A DNA stretch of 64,000 bases from Antitrichia curtipendula (GCA_951230915.1 OX579635.1:43276001-43340000), one strand, 5' to 3'. Positions 29,424-43,344 are shown, numbered from the stretch's first letter. A program made the numbers and translations. The notes: generated by a model not told the origin, from the sequence alone.

Positions 29424-32400
29424 TAAAATAATATAAGGGTGAAAATTCAGGCCTAAAAAAATTTATCTCTAAAAGTTATGCACAAAAAAAGTGTAATGGA
29501 AAAATACAAGAAAATAGATACTTTTGAATTCGATTTTTAGAAATTAGTCAAAAAATTCTCAAAAATAAAGCCATTTTTACTAACATTAAGATGCTTCTTC
29601 TCAACCATTTTCATCTTGGGAAAAACAAAATTGTGTTCTCTACGCATGCGCAAAGGTAGTGCACTTTGAGCACATGTGGAAGGTGGAAAATTTACTATTT
29701 AAATAAAATCCTTTGTGAGCTTGAGTAACTTTAGTACAAATCCTTATATCCCAATTTAGAGCTTCAAAATTGCATTTTTGGATCAAAAATAGGACTAAAA
29801 AACTCCAAAATGGCCAAGGTAGACATCCAATTGGGGGCAGTTTAAAAATTGTAAATAAATTTTTTCAAATTTGAAAAAATTAGAGAATGTCTAAAACTAA
29901 TACATATATCTTCCCTTCAAATTTTATAGAGAACGAGCATACGCCGCAAAAGTTATGAGCCAAAAACCACTTGTTCGAGACCAAGGGGACAAGAAATAGG
30001 ACAAGTGTTTCTTGTAGTCACCCATATAGTAAAATTTGTGTTGGTGTGGATGTTATTGAAATAAAATATCACATCACAAATTTTGAAGAGACTTTAAAAT
30101 TTGAAATATTTAAAAAAGAGGCATTTAATAAATGAGAGTATATGATTATGGACAAAACTAATTTAATACATGTAACTTTATAATAGAATTGAAAAATTTT
30201 CAATTTCAATGAAGAAAATCTTTTAGCAAGCACCTATATATCCTAGGAATTTCTTGATTTTTTGAAGATTCTTAAAATTGATCTAAAAAATGAATATTGC
30301 AAGTATATTTAGCAAAATGATAAAGTTATTCAACATTAGCAATCTAAAAAATTCTTATATTTCATCTTAGTAATGCAAATGGAATGAAACAAAGTCTTGT
30401 GCATCTAATTAACAAAATATATTTAAATAAAAAATATGAATTCATTGTTGCCTTATTCCACTATTGATATTTTCAAAATCTAATAAAGTTTGACTTGCAT
30501 GCAAGAATGTCTTTAAATTTTCCTGTATGTTAGATGTTGGTTTATGAAACTTTACAGGAGAACCCCCTCAAAAACACACAAAGTCTAATTGCATCAACTT
30601 TCCTCCAATAGCTAGCAATAATCTTTGGGTTGTTTGGAATTCATGGAATAAACCTCAAAAGACAACTTTACCAATTCCAAAAATGACTCTTAAAGATGAC
30701 TTTTATAAATATGAAAGATAATCATATTTTAAAATAATTACATTTAGAGCTTTAGATTTTACCTCCTTAGTAGTATAAAAGAGGTAGCTTCAAATTGGGT
30801 CCAAACTGCCAATAACTTGTACAATTGGTTTGATATTTCTAAATTTAGATTTGATGGAATGTAACCGCATGATATTGTAGTTCATATTGCCAAAAAGTGA
30901 GTCCTTCGAAAACAATCAAAGTATTTGTCTACGCGATATTGTATACATTTAAATTTGAAGTTTTACTTAGGTCAAGAAAAAATCAAAGCAATCTACTTTG
31001 GATAGACATATCTTAATGTAAACATATTGAAATGATGTTTCTTTTGTTCTTAGTGAAAGATAAGAGAGTTGAAATTGCTTCCCAAGAATTTCACAATATT
31101 TCAACCATTTTTAAATTCATGGTGGGGTTTGCAATGCACGGTGGGCACTAAGATGAGAGTAGACTTGAAAAATCACAAGAATGGATACACTCATCCTTTT
31201 GAGGTGGCAACAATCCCATTGGTTGGCTGAAAATTTAAGCCCATGTCCAACTTGAATAAGTCTAAACCATGATCCTTGAACCACATTACACCATTCAACT
31301 TCAGAATTTTTCACAAGGCAGATTTTAACCTAAAATTCAATGAAACTATTCCCATTAGATTCATAATTAGTTCATTTTTTTGTAGGTATATTTAATTTTT
31401 TAAATAATATAAAATCTTAAAATAAGAAGATTAAAAAAGATGAATTCTAACTAGTAAATGGTCAATTGGTTCATTAGAGGAAAGATTTGTAAGTAAAAAT
31501 CTTTTAAACATTATTGATATTTAAATCATGATCAATTCAAGAGAAAATTTTAGTTAGGCAAAATATTTACTTATAGGGCATATTGAACATAGCAACAATT
31601 AGCAAAAAAGAAGCTTCTTATATTAAAAAGTTAGAGGCATTGTCCCCCCAAAAGAGTCATCCACTCATTTTGATTCTCCCATGCCCTCTTTGAATAGATT
31701 GTGGTTGTAAATTTATGAGAGCCGTTGATTTGCGTTGGGAGACCTTTGAAACTAAAAATAGAAAACCGTTGATGCATTCATTGGAAATTAAAAGATCTCT
31801 ACTTTGATCGTATAGATTGCACTAAATAATGGAAAAGAAGTTGAGTTGATAACATCTGAAACAACATCCTTTGTTGGTTGTGCTAAAGAAGGATTAGAGT
31901 AGCAGTTGATCATGATGTTCTTGTGAATTTGAACAAAGATTATTGGTTCCATATACTATCAAATTCAAGATTTATTAGGAAGATTTGATTCCCAAATGTG
32001 CACAAAAAGTTTGCAATGATTAGAAAAGATTGTACTAGGTTAGAACCTCTTCTTGATGATTAGTTAATATATATTAGAAGTATCTAAATGCAATATTTTT
32101 CATTATTTGACAGCTAGAAAATGGTTTTGAATGAATATTCCCATCACTCAAAATTCCTTCAAAGGTGTCTATTTAAGATGAGTTTAGTATTATAATATAA
32201 TCTATCTTATGTTTTCAACTTTAAAAATTTGTAAAATATGATTGAAGTCTCATAAAATTATGAAAGTATTAGGTTTTCATTTTTCTTGAGTTTGTTAATA
32301 ATGTTATTAAATTCATTTGGTCATTCAACCTTTGAAGTAGTGGGAATAGAAAAAAATAATATTTAACTAAAACTCACCTTGAATGGACACCTTTGAAGCA

Positions 32401-33255
32401 TTTTTAAGTGATGGGAGCATCCATCCAAGATGAGTTTAGATAATAAACCATTAAAGAGCATATATATTGTGTTGATTTAAGATGATGCACTAATGCTATT
32501 TTAAAAAGTAATATATTTGCTTTGGTACTTGAGTTTTGTATCATTATGATATAATGCAATTGCACTAAAAGTAATTACTATATATACCTATTAAATGAAC
32601 CTTCTTCCCTATTGTGTCTCTACCTACCTCTGCTCTACATTTAAGCCATAATGGATACATCAACCTTACTTATAACTCATTTTTAAAATTGACCACTAAA
32701 AATTCTTGCTTAAATATATAGTTTCTAATTCGAGAAGTATTTAGGGTCAAAATTGGATACATCTATTTTCAACATATTCAAAATTCATAGTTTATTCTTA
32801 AGAACCTAAGGTCAATTTTGGTACATTGCTTTTTAACACTTAAAAAATTAATAGTTTAAAAAGTAACCCAAATTTGAAATCTCTTTTTGACTTCCAATAA
32901 GAGTATAAGACACAACAAAAAACCATGCTCAAATTGCGTTCAAAGAGAGCCTAGGGGTGCTTTAAAGTACACCAATTTTCAACACTTTGAAAATTGATAG
33001 TTTATTCATACAATGTCCAAAAAAATCCATAAGAGACTCTAGAATCTTCTCTTGACTTCCAACAACATCCAACAAAAAAATAGGAAATTTGAAAATAAAA
33101 ATAATGCTTAATTGCTAATTTGGAGGCATTTAGGTGTAGTTACTAGAATCACACCTAATGAGCAGTTTGTGCTTCTAACATGTAAATTGAGATAGAAACA
33201 CTTTTTTAGTGATTATATGTTATCTAATCAAATAGTGAGATATACTTAAATTACA
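29422..33255. other. AT-rich intergenic DNA, no gene supported
   Basis: Very AT-rich. The open frames present are short and protein-unlike. The only clear structure is the inverted repeat at 32130-32440. Confidence 0.5.
32130..32440. repeat. Inverted repeat (foldback remnant)
   Basis: The stretch from CCCATCACTCAAAATTCCTT to AAGATGAGTTTAGTA at about 32140-32190 recurs inverted at about 32370-32420 (TGAATGGACACCTTTGAAGC, AAGTGATGGGAGC). Arms of about 55 bases are diverged. GATGAGTTTAG also follows as a direct copy at 32429. Confidence 0.5.
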
Positions 33256-33259
33256 TATA

Positions 33260-33345
33260 CTCCCTCTGTCTCAAAATAAATCTGTGGATTCTAGTGGGAA
33301 ACTATGGGAGTACCATGGATTTAATTTTTTTTGAGACAGAGGGAG
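33260..33345. mobile_element. Very short Stowaway-type MITE (86 bp)
   Basis: Ends CTCCCTCTGTCTCAAAATAA and its inverse (TTTTGAGACAGAGGGAG) are typical Stowaway/mariner termini. TA precedes the left end; the right flank is CA, so the duplication has decayed. Two end regions are left with about 45 bases between them. Confidence 0.8.
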
Positions 33346-33695
33346 CAATCCATACTGATTATATGCTCCACAACTGGATTATACCCGTGGAGCATCAACC
33401 GGAAACTTGTCTCCAAATTCTCAGCTAATGCATAATGTTAAAGGCAGCGTTTTTGATTCCAGTGTTTGATTCCAGTTAGAACACGAACAAGAGCCTCGAT
33501 GTCAAAAAACTTGTAGCTTTCTTTTATACAAGAACAGAGAAGCTCAATTTCTTCTACACATTCCATACTGTACAAAGACAGTGGTCGGGATCAGCAAAAC
33601 GGAAACATCAAGGCAGCAAAACGGAAATTGCTACCTCAGAATTCTGCACCTCAAAGGTAAGCTGTGGATGCGACAAAGCTGCATCATGGTTTAAT

Positions 33696-36600
33696 TTACA
33701 GCTTTGCCTTGGCTTTGCCTTTCCCATCTCCAACTGGAAGACCTTTGAAATATGTCAACATACGATGGCAGTACTACAACAGTTAGTCCTTCAGTTACAA
33801 CAATTAGGACAAAAACTCTCCCCAACAGCGACAACCATGTAAAATCTGTGCTTTAAAACCTTTTTATTTGATTGTTTTTCACACTCGGTGCAAAAACAGG
33901 AAATCGTTGAGGTTCTACTAGCTCTTAGAGAAAAGCTTCGGCAGCTGGGAAAGAGTGAGCTGAACACTACCAGCCTAAGTAATCCTAAAGGTGATGATAA
34001 AATAATTACATACCAAGGGCTTTTGCATTGACGATACTTGGGGCAGCAGAGGGTGCAGGGTTGCTCGCATCAAGGAAAGGCTCGATGTTGTTCGAGTTCG
34101 GCCACACCGGGTACCCCTTGAGCTTAGCCTGTAGAAAAAAATGAACATTCATGCAATCATGCCACTGTGTAACTGAGTTCTCTTACTTGACAGGTTACGT
34201 ACTAGAGAACTGGGTTTTTGAGGACTGGGAGGTCAAAGTTGATTATTGGATTTATAACCCTCTCCTCTAGATTAAATCAGGATCATCAGATCTTGAAAAT
34301 CAATGGCTCTCCGAAAGTGTGGGGTTATGACTCTAGATCCTCATCCTCTTTTCCAACTTCAATGAATGAAAGCAGCAGGAGAAGGATATAAACTAGCACC
34401 CAAATTAGTAATATTGATCATAACCACACTTTTATGCAGCTAAGAGATCATACACAAGAGAACGGGAAATGACAAGGGCGAACTCACCGCAACATTCTGA
34501 GCAGCAAGCGTTGCCATTCCTTCTCTCGTCCACTGTTCCCAGTCCATAGCCCCATATCAGTGTGCACAACTTGGTAAGATACATGGCCCCCAGAAAAGAT
34601 TCGAATGAATTGAATTCTACTGCCCACAAGATGAGCACAAGATGGTGTTGGAAGACAAGTTAGATTACCTTTGAGGCGGAAGCAATGTGAGGAACAACCA
34701 CAGCGTTTGGAAGGTTACCAAGGCCAGGTTTCATGTAAGGCTCGTCCTGCAGACCAACCCAGTCATGTGTACTGTTTACTCGCCAAGTCACTCATCCATG
34801 GATCTGCTCAAGCTCAGGACCTAAATGCAGGACTAGAGCAATTAGCAGAGAATGTTGCGTAACCTTCACGTAATACCCCTGAAATGTTCAGATTTGCTAC
34901 TTTTGCAGTAAAAGAAGAGCCGCCTACCTCGAATACATCTAGCCCAACACGGAACATGGGGTTGGCTTTGAGATGTTCCACCAACGCCACTTCGTCCACG
35001 ACAGGACCTCGGCTTGCGTTCACAAGAATTGCCTCCTGTTTCACCCAAATTCCATAAAAAATTTAGCCCTTGATGGATCAGAACGTGCACCCTTTTGCTA
35101 ATTTGAATCTCTCAAAAACGTTCTCCAGAAGTCTTCTATACGATCAATACCCTCTAAGAACTGGGAATATTTCCTCAAGTGAAGAATAGTCTCCTTAAAT
35201 TCAATGGAATGGCCTAAATAGGGTGCAACTCAAACACAGAAGTTAAGAAAGTAATATAAGAAAGTACCTTCTTCATAAGAGCCAGCCTCTCTTTGTTGAT
35301 GAGGTGAAATGTTGTCTTGTCCAGGATAGGATGCAAGCTCACCTAAATTCCCAAACCCCAAAGCGACAAATATCAAGGAATATATCAACTAAATTTTTGC
35401 TGGAGAAATCGAAAAATCTTGAAGTCCAGCTGTGAGGGTTCAGAATTGGAAGTGCTCCCACAAAAACCCAAGCTTGCACTTCTTCATGCATTACTATACT
35501 TCAGTAGCAGGTTAGGCACTTCTCCTTGCCGAAATGAACTTGTCCGTTTGCTTATCACGAGTGTTGGCATTCAAATGATGCCACATGGCACTCATTGGTT
35601 AAAAATAATTCATCATTTTGTCCCGAACCTGCTACCAAAGTATGGTATGCAATTTAGCAGTAGATATCCTGAAACTAATATCCTCCTGATATCCAATAGC
35701 ACTTCTTACCACATCAGCTTTCTGCAAGACCTCCTCCGGACTGGATGCTCGGCTCCAATGTACAGGTTCCTCGCCCTGCCCCTTCAGGAATTCGCCGTAG
35801 GCTGCCATAAAAAACACGCTCGTTTGAGTTTGATTCATGTGATGGTAAGTGATTCTACAAAATGAGGTAAGCTATTTTCTGTACAAGGCTACATCTTCTG
35901 AAGTGCTTCGATGAAGTTACCAGTAGGTGAGTCGAATAATAACTGTCGACATGACAATCCCATTATAATTACAAATGATTGTGGATCTCAAAATGCATGT
36001 CAAGGCTAACGCACTGCACAAACCTGTAACGAATTTCTCTAGTCTTGTCGACTGATACAAGTCGTAGTAGATTACGTTCATCTTGAAGCCTTCGACCTAC
36101 CAGGAAACAACGAACTTCAGGCCACGTGCACCTCAAAGATAGGAGAAGGGGTCAGAATGCGGGTTACAAAAGCATAGATTCAGAATTCTCAAGACAGCAG
36201 CGTAACCTTCATGAAAGGAAAAGCGAACATCTTGGGACCAACTGCTAATTCAAGGAAGAATCAAGGTATCCAATATCGCTCTGCTTCTTTGACAATTTTG
36301 TTTTTACACAGATCCTCTCATATCTTGAATTCAAGAATTCGAGTGTTAATACTTGGATAAATATTATAGAGAAGTGCAGTTATTATTAACCAAAGTGCAG
36401 CTACACAGTGTAAAGGGTAGCGCGGTCAACAGTGCTCGAGAATATAATGAAAGTGAAACATACCATCATACGTGCATAGGCAGTCCCGATTCTTCCGGCA
36501 CCAATAATGCCCACCGTTTGTCCCTTCAGTAGATTTCCCACAAACCTGAATGACAGCACTTGTCATGAACTCTATTTCACGCTTGTCACATCCACATCCA

Positions 36601-39600
36601 TAATATAGGAATAAGATTTCATGATTTCATGATTTCACAATGACCAATTTGACTGATCAGAATGTGGAAGAATATAATCCTAGCTTCTGTATCCCCAGGA
36701 TCAGTGTTGGTCAAAAAATGAAACTGAACAAAAGGAAGTTCCCATGTGATGGACTCAATACTCTAACAATGATATTTAGTGTTACCTACACAAATTGATT
36801 TTAAAATGCTATAAGATTTTACTTTTGATGGATATTTTTACCACGATCGCAGATATCAATACCTTTCAAAGAGGAGGATCTCTATAAACAAAGTTGGAAA
36901 AATTATTCATGGAGAGAAAAAACTTATAGCATTTTAAAGTCAATAAGTGTAGGTAACACTAAAAATCATTGGCGCTAAAAGAAAATGAAGCCCAATCTGC
37001 GGCTCTTGGACCTGAAGGGGTTGATAATGAACTCTAGAAAGTAAGAACGTACAGAGTAGGAAGCCATCCATCGTATTTGCCAGCACGCATGAAGTCATCG
37101 GCTTCAACAACACGCCGGGCTGCTGAAAGAGTCAGAGCTGCTGCCAATTCTGCTGTTGTCTCCGTGAGTACACCCTACAGAGCACACCCAGTAGAAAATC
37201 ATACCTCTGATCCATGTGAAATCTTTACAACTTCTTTCCTGACATGCAGTGAAGAAACAATCCAATTACTGGAGAATGCCTTGAAGGCTCTGTTTTCAGC
37301 TGCCTCATCCAATTCATAAGCCTATTGACTATCTTGCATATCTTTCACAGTAGCACCCTCTTCATTCTATTTAGTGAGGCCTAGAAGAACTTTTACTTCT
37401 TGTTTTTACACCACGCAGTATGTTTGATACTTGAAAAGTCAAGGAAACCAGTAAAAACATTTAGTATGATGTAACACCACGCAGTATGTTTGATACTTGA
37501 AACGTCAAGGAAACCAGTAAAAACATTTAGTATGATGTAAAACAGGAAGTAAAAGCTTACACTAAAAAGAATGGAGATTGCAGTCAAGAAAAGAAACTAT
37601 TCCCATTCACAGACAAAATCTCAGAAGAATATGCATTTGGGAGCAGGATATACATACAGGAGTGTTGCCAACCGAAATGCCATGTCGAGTAGCTGCTTCC
37701 ACATCCACGTTGTTGTAGCCTACGGCCATGTTGCTGAAGGCATGGCCACCAGCCTTCTTCAGGGCCCCGAAAAGGGTGTCACCCCAATCCTCTGTCAACT
37801 GCACACACAACCATTCACTCACCATCCACAAAGAAGGAACTGAAACCAATGAGAGGAAGAAAACTAAGGTACTAAGACTAGCATGAATGCAAAGTTTGCT
37901 ACTAACCACGACGCATGGACGCAGATACCAAATTCTAACCTAGGTGTCTCTTTGGAGTAATCTCTACGACACAACTGAGAAGGGAAAAAGTTCTGTGAGA
38001 AGAAAAAAAAAAGATGAAGAATGACATTGATCCAAAATGAAAGTGAATAAAGAGTCTCTTTAAGGAAAATTCTACCAACTACACCTTTTGGACATTGATA
38101 GCGAGTGCTACACTTGGTGTCTCCTTTCGGAGGTAGACTCTATTATTCGGACTAATATCCAGTAGCCAATAAACTAACTGGCTACAATAATGGTTCTCCA
38201 TACAAAAATCCTAGCCTACCTGCCCAATGACACCGTCGCACTTCGCTCCAATGAGAGACACAATGTCATCCACGCTGAGTATGGTCTTGTTCTCTGTGCA
38301 TATCTGCATTAGCAAACTGTATAAGAACCACCTGGTGATGGATGATTCAAAAGAGGCCAGATGAAGCTGGTCAAAACCTGGCATTCCAATACAACAGAAC
38401 GACGTAACGTTCAAACTCAATCCAAAATAAGAACAAGGGAAAGGAAGATCAAAACGAACAACTCAGCGCTCTTTAATTCGACATCACAAAAGCTCATGCG
38501 GTTTAGGCAATCTGAAACTTAACTGCCATGGAGGCAAATATATCACTTATTCTAATGTATGGTTTTCTACCATTAACTCATGTACCAAGTCCCACCCCAT
38601 ACTAAACAACTGGCACTTAGAATACTTGAGGTGGCACATGGAGCTATGGGCGATGGAATGTAGTCCGTCTGAATTGCGAATTTACACACATAAGGTCCAG
38701 TTAGTGTGGCCCGAGTTAATGTACAAAAACATTTCTGAAGGGAGTACTTCTTATCCACATATAGGGGGAAAAAAATGGAAGTATGAAAGCTCTCTCGTCC
38801 TCGCATACTTGAATCCGTTTTCAATACACACATGCAAAGATTATGTAAAACAGATAGTAAAGTCCACTGTAGGCCACACTAAATAGAATTAAGATTATGG
38901 TGTCTACAGCCTGCAGGCATTCAGCTTCTGATGTAACAGCCATAAAATTCTTGCGAGTCAGTTGGAATAACATCTTCGTCGGGATGAAAAAAACATGCGT
39001 ATCCTGACGTGGAGCCATACGAAAAGAATAGTGCAGAGGACGATAAGGATTCCTGTAAGGATGGTCTATCCATATTACAAAGAAAGGTCGAATATTCCAT
39101 ATTTGAGTTTCTTCGACTGCATTTTTAGTACTTAGTAATGCATTTTCGTCTCCAAATTTCAACATCCTGTCTATTTCAGCTGCAACACTCCGATGTAATT
39201 GAAAAACGGGACAGCTGAAGAATCCAGAACCTCCGCTGCCAGATGTCTCTGCGAGAGGCATCTTGAATCGGAGACATCCAGGGGTGCTTGAGTATACTGC
39301 AGGGGGAGGTGCCAATTCTACATTCTACCCTTCAAAAATGTTGAAAATGATTTCGAAATGGCACTGAGCTACTAGAAAGAGAACTTTTCGTAGCTATGGC
39401 TAAAATTCACTTCCAGAGTCTCTGCAAAGCGAATTCAAATTTTAAAATCCCACAAAGACTTCATGCCATAACGTTCAAAACAACGGAAGCTCAAGAAGCT
39501 CAGCCACTCCAACAAAACCAAAAGGACAGTCCTCGAACCCCATAGTCAAATTCCCACGCAACAAAAGTCGTAAACCACACGGAATGCACACAAATTTCGG

Positions 39601-39747
39601 GAAGAATTGAATGGAACATACTTCAACTCGGCATCCCACGCTGGTGAGCGCTTTGATCCACTGCGTCCCGGGCATGGGCTTGGTGCTAACGACGCGCAGC
39701 GACCCGCCCGCATTGTGCACCTGCACTGCCAGTTGCCTTGCTGCCAT
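33696..39747 (-). CDS. HPR1: Peroxisomal NADH-dependent hydroxypyruvate reductase (HPR1)
   Basis: Reduces hydroxypyruvate to D-glycerate in photorespiration. Thirteen exons with GT-AG junctions join in frame to 395 aa: 39622-39747, 38220-38303, 37658-37798, 37053-37174, 36464-36545, 36024-36096, 35710-35801, 35268-35342, 34928-35035, 34669-34746, 34488-34532, 34014-34128 and 33696-33742. The protein matches plant HPR1 along its length (N-terminal RVVSTKPMPGT, then SNMAVGYNNVDVEAA). NAD-binding GAGRIG is at 173-178. The D-2-hydroxyacid dehydrogenase catalytic residues are Arg274 (NASRGP), Glu303 (DEP) and His321 (PHIASASK). The C terminus is AKL, a variant of the SKL peroxisomal signal. The start is the ATG at 39747; an upstream in-frame ATG (39777) would add ten residues not seen in the family. 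Intron 1 exceeds 1.3 kb. Confidence 0.95.
36768..36971. mobile_element. Small foldback MITE in HPR1 intron 4
   Basis: AATGATATTTAGTGTTACCT at the left is matched in inverted orientation by AGGTAACACTAAAAATCATT at the right; arms of about 45 bases with a few mismatches. It lies between exon 5 (36464-36545) and exon 4 (37053-37174). Target duplication is not evident. Confidence 0.6.
37408..37539. repeat. 66-bp tandem duplication in HPR1 intron 3
   Basis: Two nearly identical adjacent copies (37408-37473, 37474-37539) beginning ACACCACGCAGTATGTTTGA. One base differs (AAAAGTC versus AAACGTC). Confidence 0.9.
38821..39282 (-). other. Unexplained ORF inside HPR1 intron 1
   Basis: An open frame on the gene's own strand starts MAPPPAVYSS at 39315 or MPLAETSGSG near 39261, and ends after a hydrophobic tail at 38821. 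Composition is protein-like (WIDHPYRNPYRP, MAPRQDTHVFFIPTKM), but I recognise no family. It could be a pseudogene fragment of a nested insertion, an alternative exon, or chance. Confidence 0.25.
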
Positions 39748-39970
39748 CGCTCCAAAAAACTGCAATTGCGATTGCAACGAAAACCGGTTCCCTTTCTCAC
39801 TCTACAATTGCAAGTGCACACAAATCGACAGCCGTTTGACTTAGAGAATTGGGGAAGTACATGGCTGAGGCGGAGGCTTTGGGGCGCGGGGACGACGACG
39901 ATGAGAGTGGATGAAATTAGATTTGTCGTCGGTTTGGGGGGATGAATGTGGCGGGGAACTTGTGCCTGGG

Positions 39971-40008
39971 ATTTAAAGAAGGCGAGGAGAGGTGGTGAGA
40001 GCCTTATC
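39971..40008 (-). promoter_or_regulatory. Candidate HPR1 core promoter: I-box and TATA-like element
   Basis: On the minus strand GATAAGG (40002-40008) lies about 25 bases upstream of TTTAAAT (39971-39977), some 225 bases before the ATG. GATAAGG is the I-box found in light-regulated plant promoters, which would suit a photorespiratory gene. Assignment is by motif only. Confidence 0.4.
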
Positions 40009-40109
40009 TGGGATTCAAGGCTGCGGACTGGGCTGGGACTGGGGTGGTGCACGTTGTTTTTGTGGCAATGGGGGCTTACCCCCCTAAGCGTCCCCCAGCA
40101 TTTTGTGGT

Positions 40110-41127
40110 TTAACCCCTAAATGACGGACCTATAACCACTGATTTTAGGCCTCAGTGCCTATCACTCAATTTGCTGCCATTTTGCAACTAGACATGTATG
40201 AAAAAAATTTAATTTATTTTTCAGAGACGAAATTACATGTCTTCTTTACTTCACAAAAAATTTAGATTTATTTGTGGAAAATTGATTTTTTTGAGAATTT
40301 TTGAAGAAAAAGAGAAGAAAAATCACATCAAATAGAAAATTATTTCAAAAAAAATGAAAATTTCACCATGTGTGTATATTACAATGACAAACATCATGGT
40401 GTAAACTCAATTTCCGTCTCATTCTATAATTAGAAAATAATAGACATTGAAAATACACCCAAAGTTCAAATTGCAATAAAATGTGCAATATTAAGAATTT
40501 TTCCAAAATTCAAATTGGAGAAGAAACTAGATTAGATGACCTTCATTTTTTTAGTTGGGCTCAAACTCAAAAAATATCATTTTTGTGGAGAAATTTCAGA
40601 CTTAGAGCAAGGAACAATAACTTCCCAAAATACACTAAAATAGCGTATTCTGTGATTCGTTTTTTTTAATAACTTCTCATTTATGTGAAGATAGACACTT
40701 GCATGACCACAAATTCAACTAAGGTAGGCACCCCAAAAATGGCACCTGACCTTAAAGCGCCATCTACAGGTTGGGTACATTTCCAAAATCAGTTATGTAC
40801 CTATTTGGATGGAGCGCTTTCAGAAACAAACTTTGACCCTTAATAACTTTTGCATACAATGTCCAAATGCCATGTTCTCTGGTGCGTTGGAACCTCCTTT
40901 CACTTGCCAACAAGAATATATGAAAATTTGACCAGTCGAATAGTAGTAACTAGGCTCAGTAGCAAAAAGTGGCGGTTTTGGGTGTACCCACCTTATACAC
41001 TCTTTGTAATCCACCATGGAGGGTGAACAAAAATGAAATGGATGAAAAAAAGTTTTCAAGCAATGTACAGATGACTGCACAATCATCCAAACGCCAAAAA
41101 TTGGCATCCTCGGCGTTCCAGGGTTAA
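40110..41127. mobile_element. TTAA-flanked element A (about 1 kb)
   Basis: Bounded by TTAACCCCTAAATGACGGAC and the inverted counterpart ending CCAGGGTTAA. TTAA on both sides with CCC/GGG ends resembles piggyBac-type termini, though the inverted repeat beyond CCC is weak. It has no internal similarity that I could see to elements B-D and contains no long ORF. Confidence 0.4.
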
Positions 41128-43100
41128 AAACATCACTGCTTTTAAAGTGTTGTTATAGGTCTAAATGTCATCAAGTTTTAGAAATCTCAACTATAAAATC
41201 TTATAGTGTATGTATTGTAGATGACGTGAATCTAATTTGGAGCCATTTGGCCACATAGATTGCAAGATTGTAATGTTTTGGAGTTGAAAAAAAGATGCTG
41301 AAATTTTCCTAGCAACATATTAGAGGTAAAACTCGATATCTACACCTACTCAAATGAAAAAAAACTTAAACTATAAAGTGCTTCAAAATCAGCATATAAA
41401 CACATTGGTAAAAGAAAAATATCATTCAAATGACTTATTGTGTCTGCAAAATGGCATTGAAATGTTAAAAAGTAGCAAGACATAATCCAAACATTCAAAA
41501 CAACTTGGATTGATGTGAAAATTTTCCCACAATAACTATAGTAGACTTAAAGGGGAATCTAATTAAACAAGTTTTATTAGAAACAAACATTGGATTAAGG
41601 AGATACAAGACCCCAAAGTTGCAGCCATCAAAATGTAGTTGGATGAACTAAAATTAGACCCATAAATTTTGAATGGCTACCAAAAAATCAATACACCTTG
41701 GATTGATTGATCTAAAAATTTTACGACACAAACTAGAAGAGAGATGGTAGATTTAAGTTTAATTAAATTCAGAGATTAGATGCAAAAGTTACAAACACTT
41801 CAAATTGGACTTCCAAACTATGTGGGACACTTTTGGTCACCTAAGATGTTTAAGGATTAATATTCATTGTTTCTAGCCCTCTATCCAAGAAATTCCGAAA
41901 GGACATTATTCACCCAAAAGGTCCAATGGATGACTTTACTATCAATCCTTTAGTGCTACAACGTTTAAAATCTGGACAATGAACAAAGAGATTCTAAAGG
42001 CATTTTTTACTACAAACTTTCTCATTCATCCCAACTAATGCTTGACTTTTAAGAAACCAAACTTTTTATATGACGGATTTGATGAAATTGGAATAATTGA
42101 TATACATTTATAAAGATATAGCAAAAATATGCAAAAATTCAAAAAAAGATTCAGGCACTAAAGGATTAATTATAGAAATAAAAGGGGGAGTCACAATTGA
42201 TCAAGAGCATTGTAGTATTCTTTTGAGTTCATTGTGAAAATTCTTGTGTAGCAAAAAGTGGTTGATGCATAGAACTTGAAAAAATGAACTTGCTAAAGAA
42301 TCCTTCATTGTCAATGAAGGTCTTTAAACTTTCAACAAATTTGCAAAAGAATTTGAGAGGTAATGTGATTTCCCCTAAAAAAAACACTTATTGGTCCAAT
42401 AACCAAATTATTTGGTATCTACCTTGGTCGTGGGGGCCACATCTTACTAGGGTTAATATTGTTAGTTTTTTGCAATACTTTTATATTCTTACAATGTGCC
42501 CCAAAGTGGCAAGCACGCAATTTCCTCCCCCCCCCCCCCCCCTCCCTCTGGCTTGAAAAATTGAGTGCCGTTGATTAATTTTTTTTTTAAATCCTCCCCC
42601 CATGCTGTTGATCTTGGAAACAAACACAGATACAATTACGATACAAATACAAATACGGCACAAAATTGTTATAATATATATACAAGTACAATACGGTATG
42701 GGTACGAGATATGGATACGGGTGGGATATATCCCATATCAATTGGCACCTCACTCCCCCACCTGAAAATTATAAGAGGTGGGATGGTGGGATGTAAAAAA
42801 AATAGATTAGTTAAAAAAATTGAGCTCACCAGGGGTTGGGGGGTTGGGGGGGTAAAAAAAATTTGTTTTTTGTTTTTTTTGAGCTCATTGTGATAGTTTG
42901 GCCAATGATTGACACAAAATTTTGGAAGGACCATCAAACTGTGGCTATGGTTATAGTCTTGCATTGCAAAGAAGAAATGTTGGTTGTTGTAAATCTAGTA
43001 GTGACCCAATTCCATCAAAATGTATTGCGTGCATTTATTATAGAGCACCAATTTTGGACTTTTTGAGATATCTTACTATTGTAGCGCTTTTAGAATAAGA
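41128..43100. other. AT-rich intergenic DNA with small repeat elements
   Basis: No gene supported. It contains a 228-bp segment with inverted ends (41942-42169: ATCCTTTAGTGCTAC and GGCACTAAAGGATTAA). A C-homopolymer of about 17 bases (42526-42542) and a degenerate stretch of TACGG/ATACG units (42620-42725) are also present. Confidence 0.5.
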
Positions 43101-43344
43101 GATGCTAATCCTTTAACCCTTGAAAGGCCCTTGGAGTCCCTCTATACAACTTGTATTTAGCCTTATAACTCTTCAATTGTGGTTTACTATATGAATTGTG
43201 ATACATTTTTCTTTGCATACTATCATGATCATTAATCTACTTTGTACTAAATAATATTTGATCAATGTTTTTATGGTCAAATACCACCATATTTAATGGA
43301 ATTTACAACTTACCTTAATCCCTAACCGCTCCAAAGTCCATATT

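Noticed and set aside
39546..40052. 168-codon frame on the minus strand covering HPR1 exon 1
   Set aside because: It is a different frame from HPR1, which is confirmed by exon-by-exon protein match.
42526..42542. C homopolymer and nearby G-rich runs as a regulatory G-quadruplex
   Set aside because: A single long homopolymer in a repeat-rich spacer; no gene nearby to regulate.
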